This document shows positions 26,350 through 32,793 of a stretch of 64,000 nt of DNA, piece by piece; position 1 is the stretch's first letter, and every line of letters starts with the position of its first letter. The notes below the pieces were generated by a model. The model searched no databases, was not told the DNA's origin, and saw nothing but the letters and a program-made list of their open reading frames with translations. Source of the stretch: Pantoea eucalypti (GTDB lineage Bacteria > Pseudomonadota > Gammaproteobacteria > Enterobacterales > Enterobacteriaceae); NCBI RefSeq assembly GCF_009646115.1, contig NZ_CP045720.1, forward strand, positions 620,001 to 684,000. The letters run 5' to 3'. Made by a program: the position numbers and the translations under genes.

Positions 26350-27081
26350 AAAATATTATCCTTTTTAATTATTAACTATTTTTCCAAAAAAACAGCACGC
26401 AAGTGCCTGCCTTGAGACCTGAGCCTTTCCGCTTCCTCAATCAGAGGGTGTGAATTTTACTGATAAAGTTTTGATCATATCGGCTGCAGGAAAAAAGATG
26501 ACTGTCCTATACGGCTTTAGCGTATTTATTATACCAGCATCGTTAAGTCTGACTAGGGCGGAATGGGTAAACTAGGCGTTTTACCGATTCCGGGTGAACA
26601 GCATAGGAAAACCGCCCCGCGGTGTCTTTGATGCAAAGTGCAATCGCTTGCATCCGCTTCTGGCACATAGCGGACTTGCAACGGGGTACACCTTCTGAGA
26701 GCGCATAGTGGAGATTTGCAAGGAATCACTGGCATCATAAAGTTTTAATCAACGTGAAGCTGCCCAGTGATCTTCGTCTCGGATTTTTCAAATACCAGCA
26801 GCTTACTGCCTTATGCAGACGCACAGTCACGTGCAAAGCCGGGCATTTCATCATCAAGCGCCTGCAGTGCTAACTGCCGCTGACTTCCAGTGCTGTTCAC
26901 TAAGTTAAAACACAAGATGTGTGTCTTTTTCACACCAGTCAAGACATGCTTGTTTTATATAAAAAGGCTGATGGAAGGGTTTTCAAATTCTGATCATTGC
27001 GTTGTTTACCGTTTGACGATTTTGATCATTATCCAGTGATCAGAATTCATGATCGTATCCTTCAGCGATTGCCTTGAACAA
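26350..27081. other. Intergenic stretch with hairpin repeat copy C and clustered TGATCA sites
   Basis: 730 bases with no gene I can support. Repeat copy C lies at 26651-26675. Between 26990 and 27055 there are several GATC-containing sites (CTGATCATTG, TTTGATCATT, AGTGATCAGA, CATGATCG) in AT-rich DNA, just downstream of the replication-type genes. Such Dam-site clusters occur at some replication origins, but no origin is shown here. Confidence 0.45.
26651..26675 (+). repeat. Hairpin repeat copy C (first half)
   Basis: CATCCGCTTCTGGCACATAG then CGGAC. TCCGCT and AGCGGA pair. It matches the first half of copies A and B; the second half is diverged. Confidence 0.6.
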
Positions 27082-27789
27082 TCACATCCAAGGTTTAATC
27101 AACATTGGGTCAAAAAGCCCGATGGGAAAGTTAAACAGATACTGGCGGGCCGTAGTAACGTTCAAACCGTAGAAATCTGCATACTCTCTGACGTTACAAT
27201 GCCTCAGCCATGCATCACTGTAATAGTTATCAAAATGCTGATCCCAGATATCACTCATTGGCTGTCGCGACAACTGACGATGCGCTGTACGTTGGGGAAG
27301 CTGATGCTCAGAAATGTATTCCTGAACCGTGTGTCGCTGCTGCTGGTGGAACTGCCGACGATGATAAACCCAAAACAGCACACGGATTGCTGCACCTCCA
27401 CATTTATGCAGATTGTTGTACATTACACGTTTAGGGAGCTTACGCGCTTGTGCATATTGCTGCTGCGTTATGCCATTCATAATTGCTTCACGACGATAAT
27501 TTTGTTTGTGGTAAGCCCACTGGATGCGCCACGTATCGCTCCAGAAGTTGTAGTCCTTGTAATGCACGTCGCACTCCATGGCAGGCAGCAGGAAACGCTC
27601 AAACAACTCATCCAGCGTTGCAGGCAGAGCATGCAGATGCTGCTTTCTTTGCAGCCGCTGTTCATCAGTCAGCGGCACAATTTCATAACCGGTTAGCCAG
27701 TCAATTCCGCCTGCATAAGTCTTCATCTTACGATTAAGAGAGTAGGGCATCGCAATTTTTGCATTGTACTCCTCTTTTATCTTTTCCAT
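27082..27789 (-). CDS. Protein with three HTH-like repeats, partner of the Gp2-like gene (235 aa)
   Basis: It starts MEKIKEEYNAKIAMPYSLNR. From about residue 95 on it contains three similar units: YRREAIMNGITQQQYAQARK-LPKRVMYNNL, HQQQRHTVQEYISEHQLPQR-TAHRQL and YSDAWLRHCNVREYADFYGL-NVTTARQYL. Each has the spacing of a helix-turn-helix (I/V-x-x-Y ... L-x-x-x-TA-x-x-x-L). The ending, LFDPMLIKPWM, matches LINPWLLARWL at the end of the upstream 364-residue protein, so the two share a C-terminal domain. The gene starts 22 bases after that gene's stop. DNA binding for replication or regulation of the element is inferred. Confidence 0.65.
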   Translation of the reverse strand: MEKIKEEYNAKIAMPYSLNRKMKTYAGGIDWLTGYEIVPLTDEQRLQRKQHLHALPATLDELFERFLLPAMECDVHYKDYNFWSDTWRIQWAYHKQNYRREAIMNGITQQQYAQARKLPKRVMYNNLHKCGGAAIRVLFWVYHRRQFHQQQRHTVQEYISEHQLPQRTAHRQLSRQPMSDIWDQHFDNYYSDAWLRHCNVREYADFYGLNVTTARQYLFNFPIGLFDPMLIKPWM

Positions 27790-27811
27790 TTTTACCAGTC
27801 TTAATAGGTGC

Positions 27812-28906
27812 TTATAGCCAGCGTGCTAAAAGCCACGGATTAATTAAATTAGCCGGGTAGTTACACAAATAGCGGCTTGCAGTAGACGGATTTAGGTAAT
27901 ACCAGCGGCAATACTGTGAAACGCTGATATTGCATGGCCAGTAATATCGGTAGTAGCGCTCAAAATGACGGTGCCAGTGAGGGCTGAGTTGAGCGCTTGC
28001 CACAATGCTATTACCGTCACGCAGGCGGCCCCTGATTTTACTAAAACGCTGCAGCGCTCGTCTAAGCGCCTTCATTGGCAGTGAGGCAGCCTCATCCAAT
28101 CGTTGGCTATCTTTCAGGGGCAGTGTCGCAGGCTTACCAGCAGAAGGCTGTGCGGAAGTGAAAAACGAATCCAGCTTTCCGGGAAGAGGGCAATGCGCTT
28201 GTGCCCGATCAAAATGGGCAATCTGAGTACGTAATTGCGCAGTTTTAGTGTGTTTGGCTTTTTTTAAAAACGGGTAATGCCGGGTTCCGGAACGCGTGAT
28301 GTCTTTAGCAATTCTTTCCTTAGAGTGCCGCTTAGCAAAGTAACTAACCCGCAGTAACAATGCGGTCATAGCCTCAGTGTCGTTCTTTCGAATTAAGTAG
28401 TAACCATGCTTTGGAAACCAGACCGTTCCGCCCGTTGCTATTTTCCAGCAGCTCTCCACCAGCTTGTTAATTTTAAGAGGATGACGCACGCAGTTACCAT
28501 CCACCATCAGTAAGTAATGATAATGCTGTGCTGGTGCCTGATTCTGTTCTCTGACCCAAAACACCCGAGCAAAGCTTTTGGGATACTCCTTCCTTAGAGC
28601 AGGAATCAATAGCTGATGAAAGCGGGTAATAACGCGGTTGTCAGCAGTGTACTGAGGCAGATGAAAATCATAACGGATTGCCAGAAAGCGAGAGCAACTG
28701 ACATAGGTTCTATCAACTGCCTTGAACAAAGAATTCATGATCTTCACATCCTGCTGACATTCTTCAGGCATGACTGGCCAGAGAACATCGTCATACAGAA
28801 ACTCGCCTTTAGCCCGGATATCCGGATAAACCGTACCGCGCGTAATATTATTAATTACCGGTTCCTGGTAGGCTGAATCCAGACTGCCAGTTTTGATGTT
28901 TATCAT
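27812..28906 (-). CDS. Inovirus Gp2/DUF3296 (YagK/YfjJ-like) protein
   Basis: A 364-residue protein. The N-terminal 200 residues (SRFLAIRYDFHLPQ, RVFWVREQNQAPAQHYHYLL, then a hydrophobic strand) match the YagK/YfjJ, inovirus-Gp2 type, related to HUH-like replication proteins: the HYHYLLMVDG stretch has the H-x-H arrangement. Residues 200-290 are basic linker. The last 60 (WHRHFERYYRYYWPCNISVS ... NPSTASRYLCNYP) form one HTH-like unit like those in the next gene. Such proteins are typical of phage satellites and cryptic elements beside alpA. It probably serves replication of the element, inferred from family. Confidence 0.75.
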   Translation of the reverse strand: MINIKTGSLDSAYQEPVINNITRGTVYPDIRAKGEFLYDDVLWPVMPEECQQDVKIMNSLFKAVDRTYVSCSRFLAIRYDFHLPQYTADNRVITRFHQLLIPALRKEYPKSFARVFWVREQNQAPAQHYHYLLMVDGNCVRHPLKINKLVESCWKIATGGTVWFPKHGYYLIRKNDTEAMTALLLRVSYFAKRHSKERIAKDITRSGTRHYPFLKKAKHTKTAQLRTQIAHFDRAQAHCPLPGKLDSFFTSAQPSAGKPATLPLKDSQRLDEAASLPMKALRRALQRFSKIRGRLRDGNSIVASAQLSPHWHRHFERYYRYYWPCNISVSQYCRWYYLNPSTASRYLCNYPANLINPWLLARWL

Positions 28907-28984
28907 AGGGTTACGGCTGTATCAGAATCACGGATTGATAACGATTTGATGCGCTGGTTGTTTCAAATGGTTGCATCAGCAGAT

Positions 28985-29010
28985 AAAAAGAAAGGCTGGA
29001 AATCCCAGCC
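28985..29010 (-). terminator. Rho-independent terminator after alpA
   Basis: On the minus strand GGCTGG-GATTT-CCAGCC is followed by TTTCTTTTT. It begins 13 bases past the alpA stop codon and separates alpA from the Gp2-like gene. Confidence 0.85.
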
Positions 29011-29022
29011 CTGCTTAGAGTT

Positions 29023-29241
29023 TTAGCAGCAGTTATCGAGCCACTGTTCATACTGTGTGACTGTCCAGCCCATAGTTCTGCCTGCACGTTTTTTTGGCGC
29101 AGGAAATTCACCGCTGATTACCCAGCGATAAAGGGTGGTTCGGCTGCAATTCAGGAGGTCAAGCATCTCACATATACGGATCAGACGTTGAGGGCCTGGA
29201 AGGTGGCTGATAGTCGTTGATAAAGAATTGATGTGTTTCAT
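29023..29241 (-). CDS. alpA: AlpA-family transcriptional regulator
   Basis: A 72-residue MerR-like winged helix: LIRICEMLDLLNCSRTTLYR, then WVISGEFPAPKK and MGWTVTQYEQWL, the usual AlpA pattern (R-x-x-x-V-x-x-x-x-G-x-S-R-x-T-x-Y-R-W...FP.P). AlpA proteins of P4-like satellites and cryptic prophages activate excision or late genes. GAGAG lies upstream of the ATG. Upstream DNA holds an 8-bp inverted repeat and three TACCCT repeats that could be operators. It lies in the block next to the tRNA end of island 2. Confidence 0.9.
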   Translation of the reverse strand: MKHINSLSTTISHLPGPQRLIRICEMLDLLNCSRTTLYRWVISGEFPAPKKRAGRTMGWTVTQYEQWLDNCC

Positions 29242-29248
29242 GTTTAAT

Positions 29249-29336
29249 CTCTCGGTAGCGAATCAATATGAAACGTATCTTAAAAACCGAGAGTGCTTGT
29301 GTCGTGGTTACCCTGGAAAGATACCCTGGATACCCT
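29249..29336 (-). promoter_or_regulatory. Upstream control region of alpA with inverted repeat and iterated TACCCT
   Basis: CTCTCGGT (29249-29256) and ACCGAGAG (29286-29293) form an inverted repeat just before alpA. TACCCT occurs three times (29309-29314, 29322-29327, 29331-29336), two of them within TACCCTGGA-type units. The layout suits binding of a dimeric regulator or iteron-like replication control. The role is inferred. Confidence 0.45.
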
Positions 29337-29357
29337 TACTAACTTTCTGAAATTTAT

Positions 29358-30173
29358 TTATTTTTTATTTCGGGCTGCTCTTTGGTTTTTTTTGACGTCA
29401 TGAATGTCGGTTTCTGTGCGAGTTAGCCAGCCCATTGCTTCACGCAACATCTTTAGGCATTTATCATCACTTATGGGCAATTTTTGCTCATAAGACCAAA
29501 ATAGCTTCGCTCTCTGCACAACGAGTTCCAATAATTCGGTAGCAATAGGCAGCGCGCCTTTCGAAGAAATTATTCGGCCTTTGTCATATAAGCTTGCTAT
29601 CACGGCTATAAAAAATTCTTCACGCTTCTGCGCATATAATTCACCACCCTCTACTGGAACCGCTAACCTTTGATTGAGATAGGCTATTTGTTTTTTCAAC
29701 TCGTCATTTTCTGCCTGTAACTCTTTGACAGTATCGGGTTCTATCAATTCATTTGGCGAGATAGTGTTAAGGTCAATTTCCAGAACTGAAGTAATTTCAC
29801 TGCGCAGAAAACCACAATCAGCCAGCTTATCAGTATTCATGACATCATCACTTACCGCCCGCAGTGCCGCCTCGGCATTAGGATAATAGTCAGGAGCACC
29901 TATGTTTGGCGCGCCATGTTTATCCAGGAGCTGGTATGGGGCAATGGGTGGAGTGTCATACCAGCTTTCATATCTGAACCAATAAAGCGAAGGCTGATGC
30001 TCTGAACGTCGATACTTTTTCAACGCTAAAAGACACAGGGCGTTGTAGCTCTGATCTGGATAACGCTGTTTGAGCTGTTCAAAAAGAGTTTTAACACTGA
30101 TGAAGCGTTCTGTATCGGACCGGCGCGCGAGTTGCTCATTACGCAATTGCTGAATGGAATCGTCGAAACTCAT
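29358..30173 (-). CDS. Hypothetical island protein with central coiled coil (271 aa)
   Basis: It starts MSFDDSIQQLRNEQLARRSD and contains VKELQAENDELKKQIAYLNQ (about 148-167), a clear heptad coiled coil, followed by a helical segment (EEFFIAVIASLYDKG ... TELLELVVQRAKLFW) and a basic tail (KKNQRAARNKK). Proteins of this layout are common as the gene nearest the tRNA in P4-integrase islands, without known function. AGGACA lies about 11 bases upstream of the ATG. It is oriented with alpA and the Gp2-like gene, and the 116 bases between it and alpA carry the TACCCT repeats. Confidence 0.65.
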   Translation of the reverse strand: MSFDDSIQQLRNEQLARRSDTERFISVKTLFEQLKQRYPDQSYNALCLLALKKYRRSEHQPSLYWFRYESWYDTPPIAPYQLLDKHGAPNIGAPDYYPNAEAALRAVSDDVMNTDKLADCGFLRSEITSVLEIDLNTISPNELIEPDTVKELQAENDELKKQIAYLNQRLAVPVEGGELYAQKREEFFIAVIASLYDKGRIISSKGALPIATELLELVVQRAKLFWSYEQKLPISDDKCLKMLREAMGWLTRTETDIHDVKKNQRAARNKK

Positions 30174-30307
30174 GGCTTGTTTTTGTCCTGCAATCCTGGG
30201 GGGCAGATAAGGCTGTCTTAATGATTGAATGTGGATGGCTGTCAGGCTTTTCGAAAAAGGAAATCAGGTTTCTGGCAACCGGCCAGCCAGACATTTAAAC
30301 CCATACT

Positions 30308-30354
30308 ACTTACGTCACCCAGCCATTCACTTACGTCACCCACTACATCACCTG
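30308..30354 (+). repeat. Candidate integrase arm-site repeats, right end of island 2
   Basis: TTACGTCACCC occurs twice (around 30310 and 30331), the second followed by ACTACATCACCTG. It matches TTACGTCACC-TGCTACATCACCC at 9686-9709 near the other end. It sits 55-100 bases inside the right attachment site. Confidence 0.5.
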
Positions 30355-30365
30355 ATTCGCGCCCA

Positions 30366-30401
30366 AAGAAAAAGGAGTCAGACGATTTCTCATCTAACTC
30401 C
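30366..30401 (-). terminator. Rho-independent terminator of ileX
   Basis: On the minus strand GGAGTTAGA pairs with TCTGACTCC (one G-U) and is followed by TTTTTCTT. It lies just after the tRNA 3' end and inside island 2, so termination of ileX is now supplied by island DNA. Confidence 0.8.
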
Positions 30402-30408
30402 TTGTTTT

Positions 30409-30458
30409 ATTTGGTGGCCCCTGCTGGGTTTGAACCAGCGACCAAGCGATTATGAGTC
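30409..30458 (-). repeat. Attachment-site copy inside ileX, right end of island 2
   Basis: The 50 bases are identical to 9511-9560. They run from four bases beyond the tRNA CCA end to the anticodon loop. The tRNA gene is intact, as expected when an element reconstitutes the 3' half of its target. Confidence 0.93.
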
Positions 30459-30487
30459 GCCTGCTCTAACCACTGAGCTAAGGGGCC
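30412..30487 (-). tRNA. ileX: tRNA-Ile2 (anticodon CAT, read as lysidine-AU)
   Basis: The 76-base cloverleaf on the minus strand has acceptor GGCCCCT/AGGGGCC, D arm GCTC...GAGC, anticodon stem GGCGA/TCGCT with loop CTCATAA, T arm GCTGG/CCAGC and encoded CCA. The sequence is nearly identical to E. coli ileX, where TilS converts the C34 of CAU to lysidine for AUA decoding. As in E. coli it lies next to mug-rpoD. It is the integration target of the tandem islands to its left. Confidence 0.97.
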
Positions 30488-30499
30488 AGCGGAGCGGGG

Positions 30500-30535
30500 A
30501 TTATAAAGTATCTCTTCAGGGCGATCCAGCACTCA
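30500..30535 (-). promoter_or_regulatory. Promoter of ileX
   Basis: On the minus strand TATAAT (complement of 30500-30505) lies just upstream of a GC-rich CCCCGCTCCGC discriminator and 12 bases before the tRNA 5' end. A weak -35 (CTGGAT) is 17 bases further upstream. The GC-rich discriminator is typical of stringently controlled stable-RNA promoters. Confidence 0.65.
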
Positions 30536-30689
30536 GCCACTGGTTGCTGAAATAAGCAGCAGTGATTTACCTGCTGATTTCTATAACAAATGTCTCTTGT
30601 CATGAAGTCGAAGTCGCAAAACGGCATGGAAAATGCTTATCCATGCCGTTAACTCAACAACACTTCAGCCGCTATGGGTTAATGCTGAC

Positions 30690-31481
30690 TCAGCCCTGAC
30701 GGTAGCGGGATGCTGATCGATTCCTTGAAAGATGGGGAACCATCGCGCCACGTGCCTGATCGTAGTCGTGCCACATCTGCAGATCTTCCAGCGCCGGAAT
30801 AGTTACCGTCTCCTTGCTGTCGAGTCCGGCCAGCGCGGCGTCCACCATCTCATCAACGTCCATCAGCATTTCAGCCGGGATTTCATTAATAGACTGGCCT
30901 GCGCGATCAAAAATCTCTGTACGGGTTGCGCCGGGTAACACCGCCTGTACCTGCACACCGCTCTCCGCAAGTTCACGCTGCATGGCGCGCGTCAGGGTCA
31001 GCACATAAGACTTAGTGGCGTTATAGGCGCCATTGAACATCTCATGCACCAGCGACAGCACCGAGGCGATATTGATAATAATGCCGTGACCGCGTGCTTT
31101 AAATGCCCGGCCAGCCGCCTGTGCCAGACGCGTCGGTGCCAGAATATTTAACGCCAGCATGCTGTTGATGCGTGTGATGTCCGCCTCCAGAAACTCGCTT
31201 TCGACACCCATGCCTGCGTTGTTCAGCAGCAGCGTAATCTGTGCGTTGTTTGCGAGCTCTGACTCCACACGCTGCAGGTCCCGCTCATGCGTTAAGTCAG
31301 CCTTCATCACGGTTACCCGAATATCGTGCTGTTGTGTCAGCGCATCAGCCAGTGTGGTGAGTCGTGCCTGATCCCGTGCGACCAGGATGAGGTCATAACC
31401 GCGTGCTGCCAGTCGTTTTGCGTACGTTGCACCGATATCGCTGGATGCGCCTGTGATTAATGCTGTGCCTGATTTTGACAT
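30690..31481 (-). CDS. Short-chain dehydrogenase/reductase (SDR)
   Basis: A 263-residue classical SDR: NAD(P)-binding ALITGASSDIGATYA (TGxxxxxG with SSD in place of the usual SxGIG), LLLNNAG near 86-92, Ser in NIASVLS and YNATK (Tyr/Lys catalytic pair) near 155. An arginine after the second strand (VARDQAR) suggests NADP(H). It is transcribed divergently from the TetR-family gene at 31620, and the 16-bp inverted repeat between them covers both upstream regions. It is probably repressed by that regulator. The substrate is not evident. Confidence 0.9.
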   Translation of the reverse strand: MSKSGTALITGASSDIGATYAKRLAARGYDLILVARDQARLTTLADALTQQHDIRVTVMKADLTHERDLQRVESELANNAQITLLLNNAGMGVESEFLEADITRINSMLALNILAPTRLAQAAGRAFKARGHGIIINIASVLSLVHEMFNGAYNATKSYVLTLTRAMQRELAESGVQVQAVLPGATRTEIFDRAGQSINEIPAEMLMDVDEMVDAALAGLDSKETVTIPALEDLQMWHDYDQARGAMVPHLSRNRSASRYRQG

Positions 31482-31494
31482 GTTTGCTTCCTCG

Positions 31495-31537
31495 TATGAT
31501 GGTCGTCATAATGGTTATAAATATGACGACCATCATA
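31495..31537. promoter_or_regulatory. TetR-type operator: 16-bp perfect inverted repeat
   Basis: TATGATGGTCGTCATA (31495-31510) and TATGACGACCATCATA (31522-31537) are exact reverse complements separated by 11 bases. Each arm is itself nearly palindromic (ATGA...TCAT), so there may be two dimer sites. The block lies between the divergent SDR gene (start 31481) and the TetR gene (start 31620), placed to control both. Confidence 0.8.
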
Positions 31538-31619
31538 TGATTCGTCAAGCTGGAATATGATGAGTGTAATAATTACTATAATAGCCAGAAGCCATGCAGT
31601 TAAAACCGCAGGAGATGAG

Positions 31620-32204
31620 ATGGAGAAGCAGAGCAGCAAGATGCAGACCCGCCAGCGTATCCTTGATGAGGCGGCGCGTGTGATGCGTGAAACCGGCACT
31701 GAAGGGATTGGGGTGGCGGCGCTGATGAAGCGGGTTGGCCTGACACATGGCGGCTTCTATGCACATTTTGCGTCACGCGAGGAGCTGGTTGAGGAGGTGC
31801 TGAAACATATGTTTGCTGAATCTGATACCTTCAGGCCTGCTAAATCCGTGACCCAACCAGCAACGCAGCTGGCTGATTTTATTGATAGCTACCTTTCCGA
31901 GGCGCATCGCAATGCACCGGCTCAGGGCTGTCCGCTGGCGGCACTGGTGAGCGAAGTGGCCCATCTTCCACAGCCGACACGGCAGATCTTCGCCCAGGGC
32001 TTCAATACGATGCATGCCGGTCTGGTGCAGATACTGCGTGAGCTGAGATTGCCGGATGTGGAAGCGCTGGCCTCCAGCATGCTGGCAGAGATGGTGGGCG
32101 CACTGGCGCTGGCACGGGCCTGTCCGGATGCTGAGCGGGCCAGTCAGATGCTGCAACGCAGTCGCGACGCGCTTAAGCAGCGTACGCTGGAGGTGGCGGC
32201 ATGA
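31620..32204 (+). CDS. TetR/AcrR-family repressor
   Basis: A 194-residue protein from the ATG at 31620, chosen because AGGAGA lies six bases upstream; the longer frame adds 21 residues of unlikely sequence. The N-terminal HTH is clear: [20 protein letters not shown] ... [27 protein letters not shown]. The C-terminal half is the ligand pocket ([20 protein letters not shown]). It most likely represses itself and the divergent SDR gene through the inverted repeat at 31495-31537. The inducer is unknown. The stop codon overlaps the start of mug (ATGA), so the two may be co-transcribed. Confidence 0.92.
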   Translation: MEKQSSKMQTRQRILDEAARVMRETGTEGIGVAALMKRVGLTHGGFYAHFASREELVEEVLKHMFAESDTFRPAKSVTQPATQLADFIDSYLSEAHRNAPAQGCPLAALVSEVAHLPQPTRQIFAQGFNTMHAGLVQILRELRLPDVEALASSMLAEMVGALALARACPDAERASQMLQRSRDALKQRTLEVAA

Positions 32205-32719
32205 GTGAGCATGCTATCCGCGACATTATCAGCTCCGATCTTGATGTGCTGTTCTGCGGCATCAACCCAGGTCAGTCAACGGCCCATCAGGGATTTCACT
32301 TTGCGCATCCCGGAAACCGGTTCTGGAAGGTTATTCATCTGGCGGGATTCACCCGGCAGCAGCTGAAGCCGGAAGAGGAGCAGCGCCTGACGGAAACTGG
32401 CTGCGGTATCACCATGCTGGTTGAGCGGCCAACTGTGCAGGCAAATGAGCTGGCGCCTGATGAGCTGCGGGATGGCGGTAAACGCCTGATGGAGAAGGTA
32501 CTGGATTATCAACCCGCCGCGCTGGCCATTCTGGGTAAGGATGCATTCCGTCGTGCTTTTAAACAGAGCAAAGTCGAATGGGGCAAACAGCCGATATGTA
32601 TGGGGAAAACCCAGGTGTGGGTGTTGCCGAATCCCAGCGGACTGAATCGTGCATCACTGGACGAGATGGTCGGGGCGTATCGTCAGCTCTGGCTGGAACT
32701 GCATCCGGAGAGTCACTGA
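32201..32719 (+). CDS. mug: G/U mismatch-specific DNA glycosylase
   Basis: A 172-residue uracil-DNA-glycosylase-fold enzyme that removes uracil and ethenocytosine opposite guanine. It shows [20 protein letters not shown] (motif GINPG with the catalytic Asn region) and [10 protein letters not shown] (motif NPSGLN). Length matches E. coli Mug (168). It starts within the last codons of the TetR gene (ATGA overlap). In E. coli mug also lies between ileX and rpoD. A bidirectional terminator follows at 32764. Confidence 0.96.
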   Translation: MSEHAIRDIISSDLDVLFCGINPGQSTAHQGFHFAHPGNRFWKVIHLAGFTRQQLKPEEEQRLTETGCGITMLVERPTVQANELAPDELRDGGKRLMEKVLDYQPAALAILGKDAFRRAFKQSKVEWGKQPICMGKTQVWVLPNPSGLNRASLDEMVGAYRQLWLELHPESH

Positions 32720-32763
32720 CGTCCGGCAGGGCAGGGGAGTGGCGCGAACAGGGAGGCATAAAT

Positions 32764-32786
32764 AACCCCGGCGAACCGGGGTTTTT
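32764..32786. terminator. Bidirectional terminator between mug and rpoD
   Basis: AACCCCGG-CGAA-CCGGGGTT, an 8-bp stem with a four-base loop, followed by TTTTTG on the plus strand and ATTTAT on the minus strand. It serves the convergent mug (plus) and rpoD (minus). Confidence 0.9.
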
Positions 32787-32793
32787 GTCGGAC

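Larger units (their letters stand above)
9511..30458. mobile_element. Island 2: P4-integrase element at ileX with type I R-M cargo
   Basis: The segment is delimited by identical 50-bp direct repeats (9511-9560 and 30409-30458), the right one inside the intact ileX gene. The integrase lies just inside the left repeat. Matching TTACGTCACC / CTACATCACC motifs occur just inside both ends (9686-9709 and 30308-30354), as expected for integrase arm sites. Cargo in order: small proteins, hsdRMS with a nuclease-like gene, a KAP NTPase, unknown genes, decayed genes, and a satellite-like block (DUF3296/Gp2, AlpA) near the tRNA. Confidence 0.88.

Noticed and set aside
21546..26675. CRISPR array
   Set aside because: The hairpin repeats are few, imperfect and hundreds of bases apart, and there are no cas genes.
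26990..27060. Replication origin at the clustered TGATCA sites
   Set aside because: GATC sites and AT-rich DNA alone are not enough; no iterons or DnaA boxes were recognised.
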